From contig NZ_FQXU01000003.1 in NCBI RefSeq assembly GCF_900130055.1, forward strand, positions 275,627-339,626: 64,000 nucleotides of DNA. Reading direction: 5' to 3'. The notes under the pieces were generated by a model. That model was not told the DNA's origin. It ran no database searches and worked only from the letters and a program-made list of their open reading frames with translations. Of the stretch, positions 47,232 to 55,136 are shown piece by piece (within the stretch, counting starts at the first letter, position 1; each line of letters begins with the position of its first letter). The translations under genes were made by a program, and so were the position numbers. The DNA comes from Clostridium intestinale DSM 6191. Lineage in GTDB: Bacteria; Bacillota; Clostridia; Clostridiales; Clostridiaceae.

Positions 47232-47261
47232 AAAGACTACAAATAGTGATATTTGTAGTCT
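47232..47261 (-). terminator. Terminator of the zinc-ribbon gene
   Basis: AAGACTACAAATA/TATTTGTAGTCTT, 13 bp with a 4-base loop and a T run on the - strand that ends at the truncated flavoprotein frame. Confidence 0.88.
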
Positions 47262-47315
47262 TAATAAGTCAGTACGTCTATATAATCAAAGATTTTTATA
47301 TAAATTATAAATAAA

Positions 47316-48035
47316 TTACTTATTTGTATTTATTGAAGCATTTTTGATTTTTAAATATTGTCCATCTTGAACAGTTATATATTTTTCTGCTTGTAAGTTA
47401 TCATTAGTTATTATACTTTGTAAACCTCCAAGACTATCTTTGTCAACTTCAATATATCCCATATTTGAATCTGGAACAACTTTATATTCTCCTGCTGGTA
47501 TATGAACGCCTACCTTATACATACCAGATTTATAAATGCCATCTTCTGGTTTAAGAGAAGGCGTTTTATCAAATGCATACATATCAGCACTCTTTAGATT
47601 TACATACTGTCCATCTTTTACTGTTATAATAGTATTCCCTTGTACGTTGTCATTCATTACTATACTATCAAGTGTACCAGAACTATCCTTTGTAACTTCT
47701 ACATATCCTAATCCTTTTGAAGAAATAACTATGTATTCTCCTGCTGGCATATCTTGACCGACCTTATAATTTCCTGCTTTTATTTTGTTTTCATCTTCCT
47801 TTTTAGTTTCTGGTTTTGAATTTGATTCAGTTGTTATTTTTGAACCATCATTTTTCTCTTTGTCACTCTTATCTCCTAACAAGGAGCCTATAGCACCTAT
47901 AATTACTAATATTCCTATTCCTATTAGTACAGTTTTAAGACATCCTCCTGCATTCTTTTGTCCACATTTAGGGCAGGTCTTTGCATTTTTGGATATTTCC
48001 TCTCCACAAGCTTTACATTTCTTTAATTTTGTCAT
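47316..48035 (-). CDS. Zinc-ribbon membrane protein with two surface repeats
   Basis: A 239-residue protein. Residues 7-24 form a zinc ribbon (C7, C10, C21, C24). One membrane helix follows (~32-54), then an acidic/Lys-rich linker (~57-85). Two homologous ~70-residue repeats end it: each has YKVGxxxPAGEYxV, GYxEVxKDS, (I/V)xxNDNxQ and TVxDGQYxxxKxA. Repeats of this kind occur in secreted or surface proteins of Firmicutes; function unknown. The topology (zinc ribbon inside, repeats outside) is inferred. Confidence 0.8.
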   Translation of the reverse strand: MTKLKKCKACGEEISKNAKTCPKCGQKNAGGCLKTVLIGIGILVIIGAIGSLLGDKSDKEKNDGSKITTESNSKPETKKEDENKIKAGNYKVGQDMPAGEYIVISSKGLGYVEVTKDSSGTLDSIVMNDNVQGNTIITVKDGQYVNLKSADMYAFDKTPSLKPEDGIYKSGMYKVGVHIPAGEYKVVPDSNMGYIEVDKDSLGGLQSIITNDNLQAEKYITVQDGQYLKIKNASINTNK

Positions 48036-48440
48036 TACTATCTTCCCCTTTTAATATTATTATGTAAAATTATTATTCAATTTAGAGTATAATATGAGAA
48101 AAATAGACAAGCAATATATTCGACAAAGGTATGTATAAAAATACAAATTGTGCAGTGAAAATAAAAATGTATAAGCAAAAGATATAATAAGTTGTTTTAT
48201 AGAGTACATTGAGAGTATCCATAATTTAAACAAGGCAATTAACGTGAGGTGAGAAGATGCGGCATGATATTTATTATTAGTATTTCTTTTTACATATATT
48301 ACTTTATATATTAATTTTGAATTGTTATTTGGGTTAATTTTATTTGAAAGTTTAACTACATAAAAAAAGCCACAACCAAGTAAATTAATACTTAGTTGCG
48401 GTTTAATTGTAAATTTATAGCACCTAGTAGAAAAACTGCT
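48036..48440. other. Intergenic region, no supported gene
   Basis: No coding region with a convincing start is seen. A GAGGTG before a 7-codon frame near 48257 is noted but too short to call. The last part holds the terminator of the downstream lipoprotein gene. Confidence 0.5.
48363..48401 (-). terminator. Terminator of the lipoprotein gene (- strand)
   Basis: Arms 48370-48382 and 48389-48401 pair over 13 bp on the - strand RNA, where the two + strand mismatches become G-U pairs; the - strand continues into CTTTTTTTA. Confidence 0.88.
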
Positions 48441-49097
48441 TTATAAAGCAGTATACAAATCCTCTACAGGAAAAATAGTTTCCATAAGGTTCTGGACATC
48501 GCTATTTAGAGGTACCCAAACATCATCTTCTAAAGTTAAATAAAACTCAATATATATAGGCGTTGCACTTAAAGTTCCATTTGCTAAATCTGAACCGATT
48601 TTTTTTACGAGTAACTCCGTAAGTTGTTGCTCTGTCATTGATTGATTAGCTAAATATTCTTCTTTAGCGAAATTTATACTATCAGCACCTATCTTTTTGA
48701 AGTCAAATGCTTTAACTTTAATTTGAACTCTTGCATTATCTTTCTCTGAAGATATTGGTGTAACTTCATATTCTATTTTGGATAGGCAAGTTATAAAATC
48801 TTTAACATAGTTGTTTTTAGTTTCTTCTGAAATTGAAATCTCTTTATTATTTGACTCTGAAACTGCCGATACAAGTTCTCTTTCTAATTTAGCTCTAACT
48901 TGTTCTGAATAGTCAGCACTTAAACCTAATTTATCTATATTAGAAGCATCATTTTTTAGTAACACATCTAAATAGATTTTAGCCGTTTCCTCTGGCGTAG
49001 CTTTAGGTGTAATTGTTTTCTCTTTTGAGCATGAAGCAACAACAAAAGTAACCATCAATAAAGCTATTATACAACTCATTTTTTTTAGTTTTTTCAT
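48441..49097 (-). CDS. Lipoprotein, DUF5105-like
   Basis: A 218-residue secreted lipoprotein: basic N-terminus, hydrophobic segment (~8-21) and lipobox VASC with the acylated Cys at residue 23. The mature part is a mixed alpha/beta domain containing two ATPEETAKIYLDVLLKND-like and VKAFDFKKI segments that resemble DUF5105/DUF4878-type NTF2-like lipoproteins. Function is unknown. A GGGGGAC site precedes the start. Confidence 0.75.
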   Translation of the reverse strand: MKKLKKMSCIIALLMVTFVVASCSKEKTITPKATPEETAKIYLDVLLKNDASNIDKLGLSADYSEQVRAKLERELVSAVSESNNKEISISEETKNNYVKDFITCLSKIEYEVTPISSEKDNARVQIKVKAFDFKKIGADSINFAKEEYLANQSMTEQQLTELLVKKIGSDLANGTLSATPIYIEFYLTLEDDVWVPLNSDVQNLMETIFPVEDLYTAL

Positions 49098-49151
49098 TAA
49101 TATGTCCCCCTTTAAATTGTATATATGAGTATATTATGTTATCTATCATAA

Positions 49152-49181
49152 TATAGGTTCATCTTATATAGGTTCATCTTT
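49152..49181. repeat. 15-bp tandem repeat, two copies
   Basis: ATAGGTTCATCTTAT-type unit repeated with a 15-base period, between the lipoprotein and NlpC-like genes. Confidence 0.6.
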
Positions 49182-49315
49182 TTAATTTTAGTTGTTTAAG
49201 TATAGTTTTTTCTTTAATTTAGTTTGTAAAACTAAGAATTCCATTGTAAATATTATCATATAGCACAAAAGGGGACAAGTATATAAAATGTAAACAATTT
49301 GATAAATATAACAAA

Positions 49316-49346
49316 AATAACAGCTTCTTTAAAAGAAACTGTTATT
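49316..49346 (-). terminator. Terminator of the NlpC-dockerin gene
   Basis: Arms from 49316 and 49333 pair over ~14 bp on the - strand, with the single + strand mismatch being a G-U pair in that RNA; followed by TTTGTTATA. Confidence 0.8.
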
Positions 49347-49357
49347 TTAATATGGTT

Positions 49358-49978
49358 TTAATTCTTCATAGATTTTGATATTAATACTAAATCGTATATA
49401 TCAACAGTACTATCATTATTCAAATCATAGATTTGATTCCAATCAGTATTAGTATTTGAATACCCATATTTTTCAGATAACATAGCTACATCAATAATAT
49501 CAACATAACCATCTTTATTAAAGTCAAATTTTTCATTAGAGTTTCCATCTAATAACACTCTTCTAGCTGCGTAGAAAGAATAAATATTAGATACTTTTAC
49601 TACATCTCCTGGTTGAGATGCGTGAACCATTTGTCCATTCCCTACATATATACCTACATGACTAGCACTAGTAAATACAAGATCACCAGGAATTAAATCA
49701 GATTCTTTTATTTCTATTCCATTATTTAATTGGTCATACACAGTTCTAGCTATTGGAATTCCAGATTGTTTATATACGTATTGAGTAAACCCAGAGGTAT
49801 CAAAAACATCAGGACCAACTCCACCAAAGACATATCTAGCTCCTAGTTTACTATAAGCTGTATTTACTATTGAAGATTGATCTATATTACTTGATGCATT
49901 AGATTTTACTAAAGGTAATAAAAGAATCGTTAGGATAATAGTTAAATTAACTACTAGTATTTTTTTTAAAATTTTCAA
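49358..49978 (-). CDS. Secreted NlpC/P60-like protein with dockerin end; catalytic Cys replaced by Thr
   Basis: A 206-residue exported protein: signal peptide (~1-29), NlpC/P60 domain (~33-145) and a C-terminal dockerin-like pair of EF-hand-type loops (DFNKDGYVDIIDVAML and DLNNDSTVDIYDLVLI, ~152-206). The NlpC/P60 fold is clear from RYVFGGVGPDVFD, the ASHVGIYVGNGQMVHAS strand pair with both histidines (107, 119) and PGDVV. However, the position of the essential Cys in the family motif FDCSGF is Thr61 (codon ACC at 49796-49798). Without the Cys it should not act as an endopeptidase; a binding role is possible. Start TTG with AAAGGGGTG upstream. Confidence 0.85.
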   Translation of the reverse strand: MKILKKILVVNLTIILTILLLPLVKSNASSNIDQSSIVNTAYSKLGARYVFGGVGPDVFDTSGFTQYVYKQSGIPIARTVYDQLNNGIEIKESDLIPGDLVFTSASHVGIYVGNGQMVHASQPGDVVKVSNIYSFYAARRVLLDGNSNEKFDFNKDGYVDIIDVAMLSEKYGYSNTNTDWNQIYDLNNDSTVDIYDLVLISKSMKN

Positions 49979-50381
49979 TTTATATTCACCCCTTTACCCA
50001 TATTTAAATATACCATAAATATACCTAGAGATAAATAAATTACAGGAGTAACTTAAAATTTTATTTTTATAATTATTTATTTTCAATATAATAATAGATG
50101 TGTAAAAACTAGGCTAAATATTTAATTGATAGTAAATGATAACATAACCATATAGTCATTATTGTAGCACTTAATAACTTTCTCCAAGTATTTTGTCCAA
50201 CTATTCCATCAGCAGATAATCCTCCTGATACTTGGAATGCTATTACTGCTACTCTAGTCTTTTCTCCAAAGATTCCATCTGCAGTTCCACAGTTAAATCC
50301 TAATGTATTTAATCTTTCTTGTGCTAGTCTAGTTATATTCCCACTAGCACCTCTTTTCTGATTTTATAAAAAACTCCTTTA
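49979..50381. other. Intergenic region with a domain fragment
   Basis: The right half (50160-50363) holds the broken peptidoglycan-binding domain described separately. The left half is A/T-rich, with only the upstream region of the NlpC-like gene. Confidence 0.6.
50160..50363 (-). pseudogene. Fragment of a peptidoglycan-binding (PG_binding_1) domain
   Basis: Translation of the - strand from 50363 gives a continuous domain with RGASGNITRLAQERLNTLG, TADGIFGEKTRVAVIAFQ and LSADGIVGQNTWRKLL, highly similar to the C-terminal repeats of the amidase at 45012. A stop codon lies just before it in frame and there is no start or ribosome binding site. It is therefore the remnant of a second cell-wall hydrolase whose catalytic part is gone. 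Confidence 0.82.
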
Positions 50382-52346
50382 TTATTCGTTAATCCTTCTC
50401 GCAATAATTGTTAGATCAAATATATCTACTATTCCATCTTTATTAATATCTACTCTTTGATTCCAATTAGGTTTAGAACTTACAAAGTTATAATTTTTAG
50501 CAACTGCTGCTAAATCTAGTATACTTACAGTTCCATCATAATCAATATCACACTTATCATTAATAATTAGAGTTGCTTCCTGATTTACCTGATTACCTGA
50601 TAAATCACTAACTAAAATATTAACATTTTGTCTTCCAATTTTACCCCAATCTGGCTCAGGTGAATACTTTAAATTGAGATTTTCCTCAAACCTCATGATA
50701 AGTTTTTCTGGTTTAACATAGCCATCTTCAATTACATTAAGAACTTTATATGCCGCATAAACAACAGGACTAGTTTTATCAATAGTAAATTCAAAATTCA
50801 ATTGTCTTGTATTATTTGAATCAAATGATACAGAGTAATAACCTTCTTCGCTTATAATTCTTTTAGTATCTAAATTATAGCTCTCATAATTTTTACTTAT
50901 TTTTAACGAACTTAAATCAATTAAATCTGGTATATTTAATACTATATCCTTATTAAAATAGTTTTCGTTAAGCTCACCACTATTATCATAAGTTAAATCG
51001 TTAATAACCGAAATCCAACGATAACCTTCATATAAATTATCATTCTTCCCAATTGCCTCATATTTGATAAGATATATACCCTCTTTACTGCTGTCTACAT
51101 TTCCAAAATATTTAACCTTATCTGTAAACACTCCCTCAAAAGTACTACTTGCTTTTACGCCTTCAAGAGCATTGAATTTTTCCCCTATCCTAATTTTTTT
51201 ATTCTCGCAACCTTGAAAAACTGACTTTAAATTAAATTTATATTCTTTAAAAAAGTCAGATTTACTATAAACTTTTTGATTTCCTATTTTATCTTTAATT
51301 AAGATTGAGTCTAATACCCATTCTCCTAATTGCATATCTGAAGTTATATTAAATGTAGCTCTTAACTTTTTACTTAATTCATCATAATTTAAATACTCAG
51401 TTTTTTCCACTCCTGTTATCTTATTTTTTATTGATATACTTGCTCTGGAATCTATGTTTATTCCAGAGTCATAGTCAACAGCATCTATTTCTACAGTTAA
51501 TTTGTCTCCTACTTGTAATTCAGTCGACGACCATGTCATGTCATTTATTATCGGTGCAGTTACGTCTATAGATGTTCCTAAGTTTACTTTATATACTTTA
51601 CTAAAATCGGATTGAGAATAATATTTTTGATTTCCTATGCTATCTTTGAGGCTAACGAAATATAACTCCCATTCACCCGTTTGTATATCCGAATTCACAT
51701 CAAATTCAGCTTTTAATTTCTTGCTTACCTCATCATATCTTAAATCTCTACTCATTGTTACTTGTGTTAAAACACTATTTCTTATAAATATGTTTGTTCC
51801 AAAACCAATACTTATACCAGATTCATCACTCGCGTCAATTTCTACAGATAATTTTTTCCCTAATTGTGACTCGCTTACTGACCATATCATGTCAGTTATT
51901 ACTGGAGGCATTATATCAATAGATCCATTAATTAAATTTATCTTATAAATTTCACTAAAATCCTTCTGATAATAATATTTTTGATTTCCTGCGTTATCTT
52001 TAAGTGATATAAAATATAGCTCCCATTCTCCTAACTGCATATCTGAAGTTATATTAAATGTAGCTTTTAATTTCTTACTTACCTCATCATACTTTAAATA
52101 TTCAGCTCTATTAACTTTAGTTATTTTGTTTTGTATAAACACACTTGAATCATAACCTATATTTATTCCTGATTCGTCACTCGCATCTATTTCCACTTCT
52201 AATTTGTCTCCTACTCTGATCTCTGTTGCTGACCATACAATTCCGTTAATTTTAGGTGGTGTTATATCATCAGATGCTTGTACAAAAGTATAGTTTACAA
52301 ACAATAAAAAAAATATAACTAAAAGACTTAAAATTTTCTTCTGCAT
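50382..52346 (-). CDS. Secreted triple-repeat protein with dockerin
   Basis: A 654-residue exported protein. A signal peptide (~1-25) precedes three homologous repeats of about 110 residues (~28-138, 144-256, 262-372). Each starts with PxIxxxxWSxxExxxGxKLxVEIDAxDxxSGI and ends with GEWxLxxIxxKDxxGNQKxYxxxDF. Then come an Ig-like/DUF5011-type region (~375-585) and a dockerin type I pair (CDIDYDGTVSILDLAAVAKNY and VDINKDGIVDIFDLTIIARR) at the end. The dockerin resembles that of the neighbouring NlpC-like protein, with a shared NWNQ/DWNQ link. No cohesin is visible in the window, so the partner is unknown. Confidence 0.83.
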   Translation of the reverse strand: MQKKILSLLVIFFLLFVNYTFVQASDDITPPKINGIVWSATEIRVGDKLEVEIDASDESGINIGYDSSVFIQNKITKVNRAEYLKYDEVSKKLKATFNITSDMQLGEWELYFISLKDNAGNQKYYYQKDFSEIYKINLINGSIDIMPPVITDMIWSVSESQLGKKLSVEIDASDESGISIGFGTNIFIRNSVLTQVTMSRDLRYDEVSKKLKAEFDVNSDIQTGEWELYFVSLKDSIGNQKYYSQSDFSKVYKVNLGTSIDVTAPIINDMTWSSTELQVGDKLTVEIDAVDYDSGINIDSRASISIKNKITGVEKTEYLNYDELSKKLRATFNITSDMQLGEWVLDSILIKDKIGNQKVYSKSDFFKEYKFNLKSVFQGCENKKIRIGEKFNALEGVKASSTFEGVFTDKVKYFGNVDSSKEGIYLIKYEAIGKNDNLYEGYRWISVINDLTYDNSGELNENYFNKDIVLNIPDLIDLSSLKISKNYESYNLDTKRIISEEGYYSVSFDSNNTRQLNFEFTIDKTSPVVYAAYKVLNVIEDGYVKPEKLIMRFEENLNLKYSPEPDWGKIGRQNVNILVSDLSGNQVNQEATLIINDKCDIDYDGTVSILDLAAVAKNYNFVSSKPNWNQRVDINKDGIVDIFDLTIIARRINE

Positions 52347-52479
52347 ACCTATCCCCCATTAAGCTATATTATTTCTAAATTACCACATGTTAATTATAAT
52401 TCAAACTTATGGAAAACACTAGTTTTAACGTATATTCACAACCAAACTATAATTTGAAATACAATTAAGAAAACTATAT

Positions 52480-53334
52480 CTAATTTTTAAATAGTTCTTT
52501 TAATGTATTAATTCCAATTAAAGAATCAACTTCTAGTCCTCTATCTTCTTGAAATTTAACAATTGCTTTATAAGTTTCTCCACCTACACCATATGCTGCA
52601 TCTGCTCCAAACTTAGATAACTTGTATCCTAATTGTATTAATCTTTTTTGAATAATTCTAACTAATTCATTAGTTTGCCCTTGAGAAACTAAAACTTTTC
52701 TAAATGCTTCTATAGTTAAATCTCCTAAATAGCCATCAATAGCTAACCCAGTATTATAAAGACTATTTAAAGCCCTCTGTAAATCCTTAACTAAATCACC
52801 TTCTATATAATTCATCCAGGTATAACGAATTTCTTCTACTGAAGTTTTTGCCCCACCTATAGATTTTACTTCTGACATAAATACATTTTTATCTAATCCT
52901 GTTCCTGGGCAATCGGTTGAATAAGATTCTCTGTGAAATCTTACATACTTACCTTTATCATCAAAATATTTAGCAAGTCTTAGTATACTATCTTTTTGTT
53001 GTCCTCCTAAAACTTCTGATCCCTTATTAAAATTACCAAGAATTTCACACGCAAAAGCTCCTGTATTTTTTCCCAATATAGATGCTGGAGTTTTATTGAA
53101 ATCCCTTCCAGTAACAAATAGCCCGTCAGGCAATAAAGTAACATGTTGTCCAATATCAGCCCATCCATTTACATTTACGTGATAGTTCTTCATGTTTTGT
53201 TGAAGCTCTAATCCATTATTACCATTAAAGTCCGCTTTGCATGGTTTATAAGTATGATGTATATGTAACTCCACATGATTGTATTTGTTTAGCCTTTCTA
53301 ATAGTTGATCTAGTGTTAAAATTTCAAATCCCAT
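52480..53334 (-). CDS. Phage endolysin, N-acetylmuramoyl-L-alanine amidase (Amidase_2)
   Basis: A 284-residue cell-wall amidase. The N-terminal ~165 residues are a PGRP/Amidase_2 domain with ELHIHHTYKP (zinc His) and VRFHRESYSTDCPGTGLD (second His and the Cys ligand). The C-terminal ~115 residues hold two PG_binding-like repeats (LAIDGYLGDLTIEAFRK and DAAYGVGGETYKAIVKFQ). No signal peptide, consistent with release through the adjacent holin. ATG 53334 is chosen because ATG 53343 touches the GAAAGG ribosome binding site. Confidence 0.9.
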   Translation of the reverse strand: MGFEILTLDQLLERLNKYNHVELHIHHTYKPCKADFNGNNGLELQQNMKNYHVNVNGWADIGQHVTLLPDGLFVTGRDFNKTPASILGKNTGAFACEILGNFNKGSEVLGGQQKDSILRLAKYFDDKGKYVRFHRESYSTDCPGTGLDKNVFMSEVKSIGGAKTSVEEIRYTWMNYIEGDLVKDLQRALNSLYNTGLAIDGYLGDLTIEAFRKVLVSQGQTNELVRIIQKRLIQLGYKLSKFGADAAYGVGGETYKAIVKFQEDRGLEVDSLIGINTLKELFKN

Positions 53335-53393
53335 TTTTATCATCCTTTCAAATTTAATTATATGAATTTAAAAGAAGCCATAAGGCTCCATGT

Positions 53394-53645
53394 TTACTCT
53401 GATTTATTAATTTGCTTAACTAACTGATTAGTATAAACAGCTGCACCAACTACAAGTACCCCTTGTACAATTGCCTGAACTGTGTAACCTAACATAGATA
53501 TAGATGCAATAACACCTATAGGTAATAATACTATTGGAATGTATTTATCAGGTATTTTTTCAGTTCCCTTTAAAACCATTCCTAACACATAAAGTGCAGG
53601 TACCAAGATTAGAGCATTTTCAGTTATAAATTTTGTAAATTCCAT
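53394..53645 (-). CDS. Phage holin (Hol44/superfamily V type)
   Basis: An 83-residue membrane protein with three hydrophobic segments (~10-25, 35-55, 57-73) and a charged C-terminus. The MVLKGTEKIPDKYIPIVLLPIG segment is typical of phage_holin_5_2 (Hol44) proteins. It would form the membrane lesions that let the endolysin out. It precedes the endolysin gene in transcription order, the standard lysis cassette. Confidence 0.85.
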   Translation of the reverse strand: MEFTKFITENALILVPALYVLGMVLKGTEKIPDKYIPIVLLPIGVIASISMLGYTVQAIVQGVLVVGAAVYTNQLVKQINKSE

Positions 53646-53665
53646 TTTTACATCTCTCCTTAAAA

Positions 53666-53893
53666 TTATTTTTTAAATAAAAGAGCAATAGCTCCAGCGA
53701 TTACCGCTCCAACTACTGCTCTCCATAACCATTTATTATTTTCTTCTAAATCTTTTATTCAGTTATTTGCAACCTTTATTTTTTCTTCTAGATTTTCTAG
53801 TTGTAAAGTAACTGATTTTGGAATGTTCTCTAGTAACATTTCTATTTTCACTAGGCGCTCTCTAATTTCTTGAATAGTATCTCTCTCATCCAT
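53666..53893 (-). pseudogene. xhlA: XhlA-type phage protein interrupted by an in-frame TGA
   Basis: The frame starts at ATG 53893 after AAGAGGTG. It reads 44 codons of coiled coil (DTIQEIRERLVKIEMLLENIP through LEEKIKVANN), meets TGA at 53759-53761 and continues in the same frame with IKDLEENNKWLWRAVVGAV, a membrane helix and LLFKK before the real stop TAA at 53666-53668. The two halves together are a normal 75-residue hemolysin XhlA/holin-accessory protein, and an Arg codon (AGA or CGA) changed to TGA explains the break. The membrane half is separated from the start. Confidence 0.85.
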
Positions 53894-53944
53894 ATTTCAC
53901 CTCTTAATATTTTTAATATAAAAAAACTGCCTTCACAACGCTCT

Positions 53945-54208
53945 TTACATCTTCCATAACATCCACTTACAGGTGTTAATTTCAAATTTTAATTCATAAA
54001 CTTTTTCTATTTTATTAATCAAACTTTGACATCTAAAAACTAGCATTGGGTTTCCTGCGAGTATTTCTTTCTCAACAAACATTACCCTATCAACATTAAT
54101 TACTTGTTTTGTTTCATTCTCATTACTAATTCTAAATCTAATAGGGCATGGCGTACCATTTTCATTAAACCATGCAATTACGTCTACAAACTTAACCATT
54201 ACTTTCAC
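53945..54208 (-). CDS. 87-residue protein under a LexA-box promoter
   Basis: A small soluble protein of unknown function. It contains IAWFNENGTPCPIRFRI, NVDRVMFVEKEILAGN and PMLVFRCQSLI stretches, suggesting a beta-rich fold with two Cys. From memory, similar small proteins occur near Y-family polymerase genes in clostridia, but this cannot be verified here. The GTG start has AGGAG 10 bases upstream. Upstream there is a TTTACG-17-TATATT promoter with extended -10 and a GAAC-N4-GTTT box inside the spacer, so SOS induction is likely. Confidence 0.7.
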   Translation of the reverse strand: MKVMVKFVDVIAWFNENGTPCPIRFRISNENETKQVINVDRVMFVEKEILAGNPMLVFRCQSLINKIEKVYELKFEINTCKWMLWKM

Positions 54209-54248
54209 TCAATATCAACTCCTCATATTACTTCAAGAAATTAATACT

Positions 54249-54277
54249 AATATAGCAAACAAATGTTCTCACGTAAA
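54249..54277 (-). promoter_or_regulatory. SOS-type promoter with LexA box in the spacer (- strand)
   Basis: On the - strand: TTTACG (54272-54277), 17-base spacer, extended -10 TGCTATATT ending at 54249. The LexA box GAACATTTGTTT (54257-54268) lies entirely in the spacer, an ideal position to block RNA polymerase. Confidence 0.72.
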
Positions 54278-54327
54278 TGCATAAATCTTGGGAATTAAAA
54301 TATAAATGTATACATTCATTAAATACT

Positions 54328-54514
54328 GTTAATAATCAAAATAACATTCCCCCATAAAGAATGTTATTTCTATAAGGAAGGTTCATATGATTGCTAAACA
54401 CTATTTTTAATTTAATAGTTTGTTACCTTCCTTATAGAAAAGTTTAGTAATTATCTCCTAATTGAATAGATATAAAAAAGAAGGTATATAGTAGCTTGAA
54501 TACCTTCTTTTTTT
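54328..54514 (+). repeat. Hairpin-rich element, copy A (candidate non-coding RNA)
   Basis: 187 bp, ~80% identical by eye to copy B at 55586-55767. It has three hairpins: HP1 AATAACATTC/GAATGTTATT (54340-54368), a long-range HP2 CTATAAGGAAGGT/ACCTTCCTTATAG (54370-54437), and HP3 AGAAGGTAT/ATACCTTCT (54479-54508) followed by a T run, i.e. an intrinsic terminator. No ORF of note. A + strand transcript is suggested by the T run and by G-U pairs kept in copy B. Confidence 0.7.
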
Positions 54515-54582
54515 GTTTTTGATATGTATAAATTTTTTGAACTTGATAATAATAAAAATATTCTACATTAATAAAATTCATT

Positions 54583-54622
54583 AAAAAGAAGATGCTTTGT
54601 ACACAAGGAGCATCTTCTTTTT
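54583..54622 (-). terminator. Terminator of the immunity-like gene
   Basis: 14-bp stem AAAAAGAAGATGCT/AGCATCTTCTTTTT with a loop that can fold further (TTGT/ACAA). Confidence 0.9.
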
Positions 54623-54653
54623 ATTATCTCTTTATTTAGTTATGACATCATAA

Positions 54654-55121
54654 TCAGTCCAAATAGACACAATCTACAATATCACGGTCAACTTTAACAA
54701 ATTTTTCGTCTACAAAAACAGCGGCCCAGCCATGTTCTTCATCCCATGGGCAACTAAGTGACAGTATCACGCACACATCAATATTTTTTGATTCGTATTT
54801 GTTATTATCTGTTTCACTTTTACCATATACACCATCTTCCAAAGCATAAAGATTAACATCTGTACCTGTATATTTTATAAGGTCTGCTGGCGACTTAATT
54901 TCCTGCCAATACTCTTTACTTTCTTCCTCATCATCAGGTCCCCATTGTTCATACATATCATCATAATAAAGTTTTATAAAGGCTTTTAACATCTGAGCCT
55001 CCAGTTCAGGTGTCCATCTATCCATAAGTCTCTCACAAGCTTCCATGCCTTTTTCAATATCATCACAACCATCTTCATCAATTCCAAAATCTTTCGGATT
55101 TAGTAGCCCATTGTTTAACAT
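54654..55121 (-). CDS. Acidic hypothetical protein, immunity-like
   Basis: A 155-residue, strongly acidic cytoplasmic protein. The N-terminal half is helical (YYDDMYEQWGPDDEEESKEYW, ~52-72); the C-terminal half is beta-rich with the motif SCPWDEEHGWAAVFVDEKF (~125-143), which resembles DUF6985/SUKH-type immunity-like domains of polymorphic toxin loci. I see no toxin beside it, only a decayed coding stretch at 55160-55490. ATG 55121 with GGGAGGAG upstream is preferred over TTG 55136, which overlaps that site. The gene sits between two copies of the hairpin element. Confidence 0.65.
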   Translation of the reverse strand: MLNNGLLNPKDFGIDEDGCDDIEKGMEACERLMDRWTPELEAQMLKAFIKLYYDDMYEQWGPDDEEESKEYWQEIKSPADLIKYTGTDVNLYALEDGVYGKSETDNNKYESKNIDVCVILSLSCPWDEEHGWAAVFVDEKFVKVDRDIVDCVYLD

Positions 55122-55136
55122 TTTATCTCCTCCCAA

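Larger units (their letters stand above)
54209..54653. other. Intergenic region: SOS promoter, repeat A and a terminator
   Basis: It holds the SOS-type promoter (54249-54277), the first copy of the ~185-bp hairpin element (54328-54514) and the terminator of the next gene (54583-54622). No protein gene is seen. Confidence 0.7.

Noticed and set aside
48245..48310. Very short frames after GAGGTG in the 48-kb intergenic region (7 and 16 codons)
   Set aside because: Too short, poor ribosome binding site spacing, no terminator of their own on that strand and nothing to compare them with.
54328..54514. Inverted-repeat transposable element (MITE) for copies A and B
   Set aside because: The ends are not inverted repeats of each other and no target-site duplication is seen; the internal hairpins and terminator fit an RNA element better, though mobility is not excluded.
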